The notes: generated by a model not told the origin, from the sequence alone. Counted from the stretch's first letter, positions 28,998 to 38,202 are shown. The stretch: DNA of 54,317 bases from an uncultured Prevotella sp. (GCA_900314455.1 OMVI01000111.1:1-54317), one strand, 5' to 3'. Translations and numbers: made by a program.

Positions 28998-30050
28998 ATG
29001 TCTGAAAATAGGGATTCGAGCATAAACTTATTGACAGAAGAGCAGTGTGCCATAGTTAATGACACACTGTCTTCTGTCAACAACATTCTTATCACTGTCC
29101 ATAAATCACCTGACGGTGACGCTATGGGTTCCGGGTTAGCGCTGAAACAGTATTTACAGTCGCTCGGAAAGCATGCGACGCTCGTTATTCCGGATGCCTG
29201 TCCCGACTTTCTCCACTGGCTTCCAGGCTATAAATCCGTTGTCAACTATAGCAAAAGGAAAGATGAAGCAGAAGATATCATAAAGTCGGCAGAGCTTGTT
29301 TTCTGTCTCGATTATAACCAACTGAGCCGTGTCGAAGAGATGCAATCATCCCTCGAGGCATCCACGGCACCCAAAATCCTTATAGACCATCACGAGAACC
29401 CCACCATTCCAACTATTGTCTCAGCGTCTCATCCCGAGGCGACGAGTACCTGTGAGCTTATCTTCAAGTTCATAAAGCAGATGAGTGGAACTGATGCCAT
29501 CACCCACGACATTGCCGTTTGCATTTATTGTGGTATGATGACTGATACCGGCGGGTTCACTTACAACAGCAACCGCTGCGACGTCTATGTCATAATATCT
29601 GAGCTTATAAAGAAGAACATAGACAAAGACTACATCTACAACAAGGTATTTCACAACTACAGCGCTTGGGCTTTGAAGCTCAGGTCGTACATTATTCTGA
29701 ATAAATTGCATATCGTCGACTCTCTCCACGCTTCCTATTTCTCCGTTACGAAGAAGGAAATGCACGACTATCATTTCATAAAGGGAGACTTGGAGGGCGT
29801 CGTCAACATACCGCTAACCATGAAAGGGCACAAGCTGTCTATCTCCCTGCGCGAGGATAGGGACAAACCAAACCACGTGTTTGTCAGCTTGCGTTCGTCA
29901 TGTGGTTTCCATTGCCGCAGGGTTGCAGAACGTTTCTTCAACGGCGGCGGGCACGATGACGCAGCGGGAGGGCAACTCTATTGTTCTATGGAAGAAGCCG
30001 AGCAGACGGCACTTCGCGCCATCATCGCATTCAAGGACGAACTAAAGTAG
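28998..30050 (+). CDS. DHH-family phosphoesterase (NrnA-like)
   Basis: This 350-residue DHH/DHHA1 phosphoesterase resembles NrnA, which degrades nanoRNAs and dephosphorylates pAp; some relatives act on cyclic dinucleotides. Metal-binding motifs are visible: HKSPDGDAMGS near the N-terminus, CLDYNQ, the DHH motif in LIDHHENP, and MTDTGGF. The C-terminal DHHA1 domain ends with FNGGGHDDAAGG. The longest frame starts at 28932 inside the previous gene; the ATG at 28998 gives the usual N-terminus and a 10-base intergenic gap. It is the second gene of the operon. Confidence 0.9.
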   Translation: MSENRDSSINLLTEEQCAIVNDTLSSVNNILITVHKSPDGDAMGSGLALKQYLQSLGKHATLVIPDACPDFLHWLPGYKSVVNYSKRKDEAEDIIKSAELVFCLDYNQLSRVEEMQSSLEASTAPKILIDHHENPTIPTIVSASHPEATSTCELIFKFIKQMSGTDAITHDIAVCIYCGMMTDTGGFTYNSNRCDVYVIISELIKKNIDKDYIYNKVFHNYSAWALKLRSYIILNKLHIVDSLHASYFSVTKKEMHDYHFIKGDLEGVVNIPLTMKGHKLSISLREDRDKPNHVFVSLRSSCGFHCRRVAERFFNGGGHDDAAGGQLYCSMEEAEQTALRAIIAFKDELK

Positions 30051-30072
30051 AATATATAAACAGATACAAGAT

Positions 30073-30735
30073 ATGGGAAAACTAAGAGCAATACTGATAT
30101 TATGGCTTGCCGCCTTCTCCGTCGTCATTGTTTCGTGCAGCGACGAGGAAACTTACGCAAAGCAGCTCGACCGCGAGAAGGCTGCCGTAAACCAGTTTGT
30201 GTCACGTCATGGCATCAATGTCATAACCGAATCGCAGTTCTATGCGCAGGATACCGTCACTGATACAGCACGCAACGAGTACGTTTACTTCAACAATACC
30301 GGCGTCTACATGCAGATTGTCAACAAGGGATGCGGAGAGAAAATCAAGCGTGGCGAGACCTTACGCATACTTTGCCGCTACGACGAATACAACCTTCTGA
30401 GCAACCCGGATACAGTTCAGAGTTCCAATAATCTGTTGTACTATCAGGCTATTGTCGACAAGATGACGGTTACGAACACAAGTGGAACATACTCAGGATA
30501 CTTCGACGCTACATCCAGCGTTATGTACAGCATGTACGGTTCTACAGGCTCTGGAACAGCAGTACCGTCGGGCTGGCTCATCCCATTGGCTTATATAAAA
30601 ATCGGCAGACCATCGTCGCCGACGGACCAGCTTGCCAAGGTGCGCCTAATCGTGCCTTCTGCTCAGGGTCAGGCAAATGCGACAACAGCCGTGTATCCTT
30701 GCTTTTACGAGATTACATACGAAAGAGGAAGATAG
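30073..30735 (+). CDS. Lipoprotein, DUF4827-like (possible FKBP-like fold)
   Basis: This 220-residue protein has a lipoprotein signal ending in VIVSCS (Cys22). The mature part starts DEETYAKQLDREKAAVNQFV. It includes ITESQFYAQD, NEYVYFNNTGVYMQIVNKG and a C-terminal SGWLIPLAYIKIGRPSS with YPCFYEITYERG. The pattern corresponds to the Bacteroidales DUF4827 family (recalled, not searched), related in layout to gliding-type FKBP lipoproteins. Catalytic activity is unknown. It is conserved in its operon position between the DHH phosphoesterase (22-base gap) and the phosphohexomutase (22-base gap). Confidence 0.8.
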   Translation: MGKLRAILILWLAAFSVVIVSCSDEETYAKQLDREKAAVNQFVSRHGINVITESQFYAQDTVTDTARNEYVYFNNTGVYMQIVNKGCGEKIKRGETLRILCRYDEYNLLSNPDTVQSSNNLLYYQAIVDKMTVTNTSGTYSGYFDATSSVMYSMYGSTGSGTAVPSGWLIPLAYIKIGRPSSPTDQLAKVRLIVPSAQGQANATTAVYPCFYEITYERGR

Positions 30736-30757
30736 AAAACATACAAAAATATAAATC

Positions 30758-32152
30758 ATGACACTTATAAAATCAATATCCGGAATACGCGGAACTATCG
30801 GCGGACATACAGGCGATACGCTTAATCCGCTTGATATTGTTAAGTTTGTTTCTGCTTATGCCACATTCATCAAGAAGGGTAGGGCAGAGAAGAAGATAAA
30901 GATTGTCGTCGGAAGGGACGCGAGAATATCGGGTCCGATGGTCCGCAATGTCGTTTGCGGTACTCTGATGGGCATGGGCGCTGACGTCCTTGACATCGGC
31001 CTTGCCACAACACCGACAACAGAGCTTGCCGTCCGCATGAGCGGAGCCGATGGTGGTATCATCATCACAGCTAGTCACAATCCCCGTCATTGGAATGCAC
31101 TGAAGCTGCTGAACAGCGATGGTGAGTTCCTTACTAAGGATGACGGAAACGAAGTACTTGCTATTGCCGATAAAGCCGACTTCAACTATGCTGAGGTTGA
31201 TGACCTTGGCTCCTACACTAAGGATGATTCTTACAACCGCCGTCATGTCGAGGCAGTCACATCGCTGAGCCTTGTCGATTTGACAGCAATACGGAACGCT
31301 CATTTCAAGGTGCTTGTCGACTCGATAAACTCTGTAGGCGGTATCATACTTCCACAGCTTTTGGATGAGCTTCACGTAGAATACAAATTCCTGAACGGAG
31401 AGGCTAACGGCGATTTTGCCCACAATCCGGAGCCACTTGAGAAGAATCTTGGTGGCATAATGGGTGAGATGAAGAGCGGCAAATACGATTTGGGAATTGT
31501 AGTTGACCCTGATGTCGACCGTCTTGCATTCATTCAGGAAGATGGAAAGATGTATGGCGAAGAGTATACGCTTGTAACTGTCGCCGACTACATTCTCGAC
31601 CACGTCAAGGGGTCTACCGTTTCGAACCTCAGTTCCACACGTGCTCTGCGCGATGTAACTGAGAAACATGGTTGCAAATACTATGCTGCTGCCGTCGGCG
31701 AGGTCAATGTGACGACAAAGATGAAGGAAGTCGGAGCCGTTATCGGTGGTGAAGGAAATGGCGGAGTCATATACCCTGAGAGTCACTACGGCCGTGACGC
31801 CCTCGTCGGCATTGCTCTGTTCCTTTCTTCTCTGGCAGAAAAGGGAATCAAGGCATCGGAGCTTCGCAAGACATTCCCTGAATATTACATTGCCAAGAAC
31901 CGTATTGACCTGACACCGACAACCGATGTTGACGCAATCCTTAAGCAGGTCAAGGAACGCTACGGCAATGAAAAGGATGTGCAAGTCACTGATATTGATG
32001 GCGTAAAACTCGACTTCCCTGACAAATGGGTGCATCTCCGCAAGAGCAACACTGAACCTATCATCCGTGTTTACAGTGAGGCTCACACCATGGAAGAAGC
32101 CGACAAACTCGGCAAGGAACTGATGCAGATAGTCATAGACATGCAGAAATAA
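30758..32152 (+). CDS. glmM: Phosphoglucosamine mutase-type phosphohexomutase
   Basis: This 464-residue enzyme of the alpha-D-phosphohexomutase superfamily interconverts hexose-6-phosphate and hexose-1-phosphate. Seen: the N-terminal SGIRGTIGG; the active-site ITASHNP with phosphoserine S106; the metal-binding DPDVDRLAF (about 250-258); the sugar-specificity loop GGEGNGGVI (about 330); and the phosphate-binding RKSNTEPIIRVYSEA at the C-terminus. GGEGNGG and the C-terminal loop are like bacterial and archaeal GlmM-type enzymes, hence the symbol, although phosphomannomutase activity is not excluded. It is the last gene of its operon. Confidence 0.85.
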   Translation: MTLIKSISGIRGTIGGHTGDTLNPLDIVKFVSAYATFIKKGRAEKKIKIVVGRDARISGPMVRNVVCGTLMGMGADVLDIGLATTPTTELAVRMSGADGGIIITASHNPRHWNALKLLNSDGEFLTKDDGNEVLAIADKADFNYAEVDDLGSYTKDDSYNRRHVEAVTSLSLVDLTAIRNAHFKVLVDSINSVGGIILPQLLDELHVEYKFLNGEANGDFAHNPEPLEKNLGGIMGEMKSGKYDLGIVVDPDVDRLAFIQEDGKMYGEEYTLVTVADYILDHVKGSTVSNLSSTRALRDVTEKHGCKYYAAAVGEVNVTTKMKEVGAVIGGEGNGGVIYPESHYGRDALVGIALFLSSLAEKGIKASELRKTFPEYYIAKNRIDLTPTTDVDAILKQVKERYGNEKDVQVTDIDGVKLDFPDKWVHLRKSNTEPIIRVYSEAHTMEEADKLGKELMQIVIDMQK

Positions 32153-32264
32153 ATCTGTGCACTGTGCATCAGATAACCATAAGAATAATCATTGACTGTC
32201 AATATTTTTACAACTGGCATCCTGCCATTAATATATTTGTAACTCGTTGATAGTCAACGGCCAC

Positions 32265-32370
32265 GAAAAAGGGCACCTTTGGACTTGCAAAAGCTAAGCT
32301 TTGGGAGGCCGAAAGGTGCCCTTTTGCATCACGAAAGCTGGCCTTTGGGAGCGTAAAAACTCAGCTTTGG
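32265..32370. repeat. Array of five A/T-flanked palindromic units, 22-bp period (array B)
   Basis: Units start near 32265, 32288, 32311, 32333 and 32354, each with an A-run, a 6-7-base core and a T-run ending in TTTGG or TTTTG. Cores include GGGCACC, GCTAAGC, GGTGCCC, GCTGGCC and ACTCAGC. Unit 1 (AAAGGGCACCTTT) and unit 3 (AAAGGTGCCCTTT) are complementary. It lies between convergent genes. Confidence 0.75.
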
Positions 32371-32418
32371 TTTTCGTGTAAATATATTTCCGAAAGGGTA
32401 GGGGATACATACAACAAA

Positions 32419-32460
32419 AATACCGGTATTCTGTCGTAATTTGACAGGATACCGGCATTT
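32419..32460. terminator. Terminator-like hairpin downstream of array B
   Basis: AATACCGGTATTCTGTC (32419-32435) pairs with GACAGGATACCGGCATT (32443-32459) with one or two mismatches, then TTT. It is 270 bases after glmM and 200 bases after the 5'-nucleotidase stop on the other strand. Confidence 0.7.
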
Positions 32461-32505
32461 TCATTTATGACCATCTGCCATCTTGCAAATATCTATGCCA
32501 TCTAC

Positions 32506-32611
32506 TGCAGGGGCGCCCCTTATGGGTGCCCGTTCTGACTGAAAGACCGACTATTTAATCCTACATTCGCTTTTGCAAAGCGTTCGGGCACACACAAGGG
32601 GCGAACCTGCA
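32506..32611. repeat. 106-bp element with GC-rich terminal inverted repeats
   Basis: The left end 32506-32532 (starting TGCAGGGGCGCCCCTT) is an imperfect inverted copy of the right end 32585-32611 (ending AAGGGGCGAACCTGCA); 22 of 27 bases match. Inside is a small hairpin, CGCTTT with AAAGCG, at 32568-32582. There is no coding capacity. It looks like a REP- or MITE-like non-autonomous repeat; no duplicated target site is obvious. The remainder of the gap 32153-32667 holds array B and the hairpin at 32419. Confidence 0.7.
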
Positions 32612-32667
32612 ATGGATGTTTAGTGGCTATTTCGGATAATTCCGATATTCTTTTCATATTTAACTTT

Positions 32668-34413
32668 TTATTTAAACAGCAGGAGTCTGTCTCGTTTTGC
32701 AGCCGGAACAGTCCACTCTTCAGGAACGAACTTCCAGTTGTGATTTGGCTGCGGGTCGCAAGTAACCATCTCTTCGATGGCCTTCATGAGGTAGTAGCGT
32801 TGGTCACGATTGCTTCTCCATACTATCCGGCTTTCGAGACTGTCCTTTGGAATGCCGGCACCTTTGGTCAACAGTTCGCCGCCGCCATTGCCACGGTAGC
32901 TGTTTACAGCCACACGGTACCATGCTTTCTCGTCGAAAGGCTTACCGTTGGACATCCTCAATATCTTAACTTTCTGACCATCAGGCTTGGTAACGTCAAC
33001 CACATAGTCTATTCCGGCAGCAGCATCGAAGTTGAACAGCAAGTTCTTAAAGCCCATCCGCTGTGAGTCGTCTCTCGTCGAGGTTTTGAGGAGAAGCAAA
33101 TGGTCGTCGGGCGACTTCATAGTGTTGCACCACAAGTCGTAGCTCATTTCCAGATGCTTTCGTATTTCTTCGCCTTTAAGTTTCATTACGTATAGGGCAT
33201 TTTCATACTTGTACAACTTGAACATGTCAGCAACTGTAACATCGCCGGAGTCAATCTTAGCGTCAAAGGATAGGGGAGCGTTGAATGTAATGTCGGCGCC
33301 CGTCACTTTGAGTTGGATATTCATTATAAAGTCGTTGAAAGCAGAGTTCCCGAAATAGCAATCGCGCGTGGATATTGGCTTAAGGAATGTGCCTATCTTT
33401 CTGCTTGCCCAAGTTTTCGTCTCCTCAATGGCATCTTTGAAGTGTTCATCGTAAGCCGAATCTGTTGCAAGTTGCCGTATATCAACGAGTTTCCCTTCTT
33501 TTCCAATTATCTCATATTTGCCATTTTTGCCTCTTTTCAACTTAAAGTCGGCACGTGCCACACGTATGGCGTTGTTGGCTGGGTCAAGACAGAGAACTTC
33601 CTTTCCTTCAGTATTAATAGCGATAATTCTGTGTGGCGTATGGTCGTGACCGAAGAAAACAAGGTCGAAACCGGGAACTTTCTCTGCCACGTCACGGACT
33701 TCATCCTCATTATAATTATCAGTCTTGATGCCGCCGTCCCAGCCGGAATGGAACAATCCGACAATTATGTCTGGCTTCTCGTTCTTTTTTACGTAATTAA
33801 CCCAGTATGATGCAGATTTTACGATATCATCAAAACGTAGTCCGGTCCACTGTCTTTCATTCAGCCAATTTGGTATTGCCGGTGTCAGCATGCCTATGAC
33901 AACTATCCGTACATCGCCTTTCTTGATAATGGTATAAGGATTCAGATACGGTTTATTTGTCCTTGTGTCAATTACATTGGCTCCAAGCATCGGGCATTTC
34001 ACCTCCTTAATCCATTTATCATAGACCTTATGGCCCGGCTCAACATCGTGATTGCCAATCGTTTCGGCATCGTAGCCCAGGAAGTTAACGACACTTGCGG
34101 CTATATTCTCAGCCGTCGTGTCTTCATAATTATAGTAATAGTTGATTGGTTGACCCTGAAGTATGTCACCGTTGTCAAGCAGAACGACCATGCCGGGATT
34201 ATCTTTGCGAACCTGATTGACGTAAGTAAGAACTCTCGAAAGCGTCCCTTGTGAATTCTTGTTGTTTATAAAGTCGTATGAAAAGAACCGTCCATGAACG
34301 TCGGAGGTCTCTATTAAGCTTACTACAACTGTGTCTTTCTGAGCTGAAAGGGGTAGAATGCACATTGCACACAATATTAATGAGACTGCAATTCGCAAAG
34401 TTCTATTTATCAT
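32668..34413 (-). CDS. Secreted 5'-nucleotidase/metallophosphatase
   Basis: This 581-residue protein has a signal peptide (MINRTLRIAVSLILCAMCIL then PLSAQ). The N-terminal metallophosphatase domain has the two-metal motifs SDVHGR, LDNGDILQG, GNHDVEPG, GLFHSGWDGG and FGHDHTPH. The C-terminal 5'-nucleotidase domain carries NALYVMKLKGEEIRKHLE and RVAVNSYRGNGGG. It is a UshA/2',3'-cyclic-nucleotide phosphodiesterase-type enzyme that would release nucleosides and phosphate in the periplasm. It is the last gene of a minus-strand run, 8 bases after the membrane-protein gene upstream. Confidence 0.92.
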   Translation of the reverse strand: MINRTLRIAVSLILCAMCILPLSAQKDTVVVSLIETSDVHGRFFSYDFINNKNSQGTLSRVLTYVNQVRKDNPGMVVLLDNGDILQGQPINYYYNYEDTTAENIAASVVNFLGYDAETIGNHDVEPGHKVYDKWIKEVKCPMLGANVIDTRTNKPYLNPYTIIKKGDVRIVVIGMLTPAIPNWLNERQWTGLRFDDIVKSASYWVNYVKKNEKPDIIVGLFHSGWDGGIKTDNYNEDEVRDVAEKVPGFDLVFFGHDHTPHRIIAINTEGKEVLCLDPANNAIRVARADFKLKRGKNGKYEIIGKEGKLVDIRQLATDSAYDEHFKDAIEETKTWASRKIGTFLKPISTRDCYFGNSAFNDFIMNIQLKVTGADITFNAPLSFDAKIDSGDVTVADMFKLYKYENALYVMKLKGEEIRKHLEMSYDLWCNTMKSPDDHLLLLKTSTRDDSQRMGFKNLLFNFDAAAGIDYVVDVTKPDGQKVKILRMSNGKPFDEKAWYRVAVNSYRGNGGGELLTKGAGIPKDSLESRIVWRSNRDQRYYLMKAIEEMVTCDPQPNHNWKFVPEEWTVPAAKRDRLLLFK

Positions 34414-34421
34414 AACAGTGA

Positions 34422-35570
34422 TTATTTAATTTTTGTATAGTAAAAATACCAGTACGTTTTTCCATAAACCTTTTGCCTGCGGGACATGTCCGACGCCATG
34501 AAGTCAAGAAATTTCTTTGCGTTTTCTTCATCTATGGAATTGTATCTGGCGATATGATGCAATTTTGCATATAAAGTCAGGGCTTCTTTATAATGTTCAG
34601 GAAGTTTGCTATAGCTGACTCGCAGCAAACTGTCAGCTGATTTCTTGCTGTCGCCGTCTGCCTTAGTTCCAGTACTGTTCTTGTCGTCGGATTGAGTATT
34701 CGGCGTAAAATCCTGCAATCCGTAGAAAGATATGAGCTTGTCGTGGAATGCGTTTATGTTCTTGTTAACAAGCAGCTCGCACAACTGCCAATCAGCGTTG
34801 CGCTTGTATTCGGCATACATTTTACCTTTATTAACAATCAATGTAGAGATATTTACTTGATTAGGCTTTATAGAATTGACACCTACCATCTCGCAGTTGA
34901 ATAAGTCTGCACCGATATTTCCTTCGTGAGCAAGAGCGAAGGCACGCAGTACAACTAAGTTATGGTTACCCTTCATAAACTTGTCTGCGGCTTTGCACGC
35001 ATCGCTATATTCACTTCTGCTAATCAAAGATTCGACGTGCATCTGTTCGTGGAACGTTCTATTCTTATTGCCTATCAGACAAGTAGATAGCATCATGATA
35101 AGGAACAGAAAAAGATTCATTCCTGTCTTTCTTGAGAAGAGTCCTTCTTTGCCGCGATAAGAGAGTTCCCCCTGCCCTCTTTTTACCAAGATAGCAACAG
35201 CCAACCACACTATAATAAGTAGCGGAAGCAGCCAAAGCCAAGGCTCAAAGGAATAGTTTGGCTCTATTGTAGCTGGCATATTTGTGCACGCCGCAAGGAT
35301 TAAGAAAGACGGAAAATAGCCCAACCAGTACCATTTGTTTTTCAATTTGAAAACAGTTTGAATACCTGATTGAAGCAGTTTTAGCGCTATGGTAATGAGA
35401 ATAGCGCCCAATAAGGGTGTATATCTTGTCTTTCCGCCTGACGCGACATGCTGTGCAGCTGCAAGAACGTCGGACTGATAAAAGAAGATATATACAAAAC
35501 AGAAAATTATAAATACGACGGCACAAGTCTTTTCTGTATACGAACTTGTGCCGCCATTACGATTAGTCAT
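34422..35570 (-). CDS. Membrane protein with soluble C-terminal part (DUF6057-like)
   Basis: This 382-residue protein has about five N-terminal transmembrane helices: near 12-32, 47-65, 82-100, 107-125 and 147-165. A soluble part follows (about 170-382) with ISRSEYSDACKAADKFMKGN, a TPR-like helix pair, and a C-terminal SRRQKVYGKTYWYFYYTKI. The arrangement resembles Bacteroidales proteins annotated DUF6057 (recalled, not searched). Function is unknown. It is tightly linked to the 5'-nucleotidase gene downstream and follows glgB by 53 bases. Confidence 0.7.
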   Translation of the reverse strand: MTNRNGGTSSYTEKTCAVVFIIFCFVYIFFYQSDVLAAAQHVASGGKTRYTPLLGAILITIALKLLQSGIQTVFKLKNKWYWLGYFPSFLILAACTNMPATIEPNYSFEPWLWLLPLLIIVWLAVAILVKRGQGELSYRGKEGLFSRKTGMNLFLFLIMMLSTCLIGNKNRTFHEQMHVESLISRSEYSDACKAADKFMKGNHNLVVLRAFALAHEGNIGADLFNCEMVGVNSIKPNQVNISTLIVNKGKMYAEYKRNADWQLCELLVNKNINAFHDKLISFYGLQDFTPNTQSDDKNSTGTKADGDSKKSADSLLRVSYSKLPEHYKEALTLYAKLHHIARYNSIDEENAKKFLDFMASDMSRRQKVYGKTYWYFYYTKIK

Positions 35571-35623
35571 TATGTGTTCTTATGTTCAAAAACAGTAAAT
35601 CCATGACTTCGATGGTGCTTCAG

Positions 35624-37696
35624 CTATTTTCTCTGAAGCCTCAAAGCCATCGCCGAACGTGCCGGAATATAGAGTTTGAGCCACTCCTTGCCGTCTTTTT
35701 CATACAGCGGGTCGAAGTTTGTCAGATGCTCCATTGTGTCATCGTTGAAGCCATTGCCACCAAACTCCTTTGCATCGGTGTCGAGAACAACCTTGTAACT
35801 TCCTTTTGGCACCAGGAAACCATAGTCGGTGAACGAGCGTGTCGGTGAGAAATTGAATACGAATATTATATCCCCACGCATGAACGCTAGTACTTGGTCA
35901 CCGTCATTGTGCCAAATCTCCTGCACAGGAGTCTTGTTGAAGTTCTTCTCACTCTTGATAACTTCGAGCATTTCCTTGTCGAAGTCGCCGAGATAGTGGT
36001 AGCACAGGTCGTGATTGTCGACCAAATCCCACTGGCGACGTGCATACTTGTAGCTCCATCCGTTGCCTTCGCGCGGGAAGTCTATCCACTCCGGGTGTCC
36101 GAACTCATTGCCCATGAAGTTCAGGTATCCGCCGTTGATGGCAGCTGCGGTGACCAAACGTATCATCTTGTGCAAGGCAATGCCACGGCGGACGTTTTCG
36201 TTCTCGTCGCCTTTGCGGAAGTGCCAGTACATATCGGCATCTATCAGGCGGAAGATAATTGTCTTATCGCCTACCAGTGCCTGGTCGTGGCTCTCACAGT
36301 AGGATATCGTTTTCTCGTCGGCACGGCGGTTCTTGACCTCCCAGAATATGCTTGAAGGCTTCCAGTCTTCGTCCTTCTTCTCCTTGATAGTCTTTATCCA
36401 GAAGTCAGGTATGTTCATAGCCATACGGTAGTCGAAGCCATATCCGCCGTCCTCAAACTTGGCTGCGAGCCCCGGCATACCAGAAACTTCCTCGGCAATG
36501 GTTATCGCGTTGGGATTGATTTCGTGTATAAGGAGGTTGGCAAGAGTAAGATAGCAGATGGCGTTGTCGTCCTGATGACCATTGAAATAGTCTCCATAAT
36601 TGGTGAATGCTTCTCCAAGACCGTGACTGTAATACAGCATTGACGTTACACCGTCGAAACGGAATCCGTCGAAATGGTATTCCTCAAGCCAGTACTTGCA
36701 GTTGCTGAGCAGGAAATGGATAACATCGTCCTTGCCGTAGTCAAAGCAGAGTGAGTCCCAAGCCGGATGTTCATGCCTGTCGCCGGGATAGAAGTACTGA
36801 TTAGGGTCTCCCGCAAGGTTTCCCAAACCTTCTATTTCATTTTTCACGGCATGCGAATGTACAATGTCCATTATGACCGCAATGCCATTACGATGAGCTT
36901 CGTCGATAAGTGCCTTGAGCTCTTCAGGAGTTCCGAAGCGCGACGATGCGGCGAAGAAAGAGCTTACGTGGTAGCCGAAACTGCCATAATAAGGATGCTC
37001 CTGGATAGCCATAATCTGAATGGCGTTGTATCCGTCCTTTATAATACGTGGCAGAACGTTGTCCTTGAACTCTGTATATGTTCCGACTTTCTCAGCGTCC
37101 TGAGCCATGCCGATGTGGCATTCGTAGATGAGCAACGGGTCTTTGTGAGCCTTGAACTTCTTGCGGTGCCACTTGTAGGGTTTCTCCGGATTCCAGACTT
37201 GTGCCGAGAAAATCTTCGTTTCATCATCTTGGACAACACGCTGTGCCCATGCCGGGATGCGCTCACCTTCTCCCCCATTCCAATGAACATGCATTTTGTA
37301 GAGGTCTCCGTGATGCATCTTCTTCTCAGATAGCTTCAACTCCCAGTTGCCGGTGCCTTCTATGCGCTTGCAACGATACTTTTCGTCTTCTTTCCAGTCG
37401 TTGAAATCACCGACGAGGTATATGTCTGTGGCGTTAGGAGCCCACTCTCTGAAGACCCACCCACGTGGAGTCTTGTGCAAGCCGTAGTAGTCGTAGCCGC
37501 TTGCAAAGTCAGAAAGGGTTGTCTTTCCGTTATGTGTCAGTTGTCCAAGCTTCCATAATGCATGGTCATGACGACCACGGATGGCAGACTCATAAGGCTC
37601 AAGATACGGATCGTTCTTGACGATTCCGATGTGAGCTGGAGCCTTCTGCTTCTTCACTGTTGCCTTGGCAGCAGTCTTTCGTTTAGTATTCGCCAT
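35624..37696 (-). CDS. glgB: 1,4-alpha-glucan branching enzyme
   Basis: GlgB adds alpha-1,6 branches to glycogen. The 690-residue protein has a lysine-rich N-terminus, a CBM48/E-set domain (about 60-160, with WVFREWAPNATDIYLVGDFN), and a GH13 barrel. The catalytic regions are visible: DIVHSHAVKN, FDGFRFDGVTSMLYYSHG with the nucleophile Asp, ITIAEEVSGMPG with the acid Glu, and YCESHDQALVGDKT. The all-beta C-terminal domain ends in MALRLQRK. Its sequence is of the eukaryote-like short GlgB type. No other glycogen genes are in the window. It is in the middle of a five-gene minus-strand run. Confidence 0.95.
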   Translation of the reverse strand: MANTKRKTAAKATVKKQKAPAHIGIVKNDPYLEPYESAIRGRHDHALWKLGQLTHNGKTTLSDFASGYDYYGLHKTPRGWVFREWAPNATDIYLVGDFNDWKEDEKYRCKRIEGTGNWELKLSEKKMHHGDLYKMHVHWNGGEGERIPAWAQRVVQDDETKIFSAQVWNPEKPYKWHRKKFKAHKDPLLIYECHIGMAQDAEKVGTYTEFKDNVLPRIIKDGYNAIQIMAIQEHPYYGSFGYHVSSFFAASSRFGTPEELKALIDEAHRNGIAVIMDIVHSHAVKNEIEGLGNLAGDPNQYFYPGDRHEHPAWDSLCFDYGKDDVIHFLLSNCKYWLEEYHFDGFRFDGVTSMLYYSHGLGEAFTNYGDYFNGHQDDNAICYLTLANLLIHEINPNAITIAEEVSGMPGLAAKFEDGGYGFDYRMAMNIPDFWIKTIKEKKDEDWKPSSIFWEVKNRRADEKTISYCESHDQALVGDKTIIFRLIDADMYWHFRKGDENENVRRGIALHKMIRLVTAAAINGGYLNFMGNEFGHPEWIDFPREGNGWSYKYARRQWDLVDNHDLCYHYLGDFDKEMLEVIKSEKNFNKTPVQEIWHNDGDQVLAFMRGDIIFVFNFSPTRSFTDYGFLVPKGSYKVVLDTDAKEFGGNGFNDDTMEHLTNFDPLYEKDGKEWLKLYIPARSAMALRLQRK

Positions 37697-37758
37697 AATG
37701 TTGATAATGAAGTTATTATATTACAACTGCTTATTATGGAGCAAAAGCTTTTACGCTT

Positions 37759-38202
37759 TTATACTCTTACCTTGAAGATTGCCTTGTGAATCTCGCCATC
37801 ACCGATGCATGGCTGGTGTCCGTCCTGCGGGAAGAAAATAGCGAATTCCCCCGGATTGCACTTAACGTATGAGCCGCCGACAAGTCCAGGGTACTTCGTT
37901 ACATCCTTAACATCATTGTATTCTGCTTCCGGCATGTCCTTCAAAGGCATGTATCCGTATGTCTCAGGAGCAGAAAGCGGAATCTGAATGTCAAGCATGT
38001 TGCGGTGAGTTTCGTACGTTGCCTCTTCTTTAGTCTTGCCTGTGGCTGTAGTAATGTTTACGAAGAGGTCCTTGTCCTTGATGTAATGCTTGCCGGCTTC
38101 AAGTTTATTGAGGTCGTTTTCTTTAATAAACTTAACTACTGCAGGGAACAATGGGTTCAGAGCTGCATACTTCTCAAGGTTGTCTAAAGTGTCTACTATC
38201 AT
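37759..38202 (-). CDS. YhcH/YjgK/YiaL-family protein
   Basis: This 147-residue single-domain protein of the YhcH/YjgK/YiaL (DUF386) cupin-like family is related to the beta subunit of evolved beta-galactosidase. Typical segments are ETHRNMLDIQIPLSAPETYG, PGEFAIFFPQDGHQPCIGDG and HKAIFKVRV. The histidines and glutamates of these segments form the metal-binding pocket in relatives. Some members process N-glycolylneuraminic acid or other sugars; the substrate here is unknown. The gene is 20 bases after the MORN-protein gene and 62 bases before glgB. Confidence 0.88.
   Translation of the reverse strand: MIVDTLDNLEKYAALNPLFPAVVKFIKENDLNKLEAGKHYIKDKDLFVNITTATGKTKEEATYETHRNMLDIQIPLSAPETYGYMPLKDMPEAEYNDVKDVTKYPGLVGGSYVKCNPGEFAIFFPQDGHQPCIGDGEIHKAIFKVRV

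Noticed and set aside
30773-32086. A 437-codon open frame antisense to the whole of the phosphohexomutase gene
   Set aside because: The sense protein has all family motifs. The antisense frame has no recognisable domain, no promoter and a composition typical of the complement of a codon-biased gene.
37736-37765. Single AAAAGCTTTTACGCTTTT motif between glgB and the YhcH-family gene as a third 22-bp array
   Set aside because: Only one unit and a partial copy are present, so it does not show the period and may be a simple weak hairpin.
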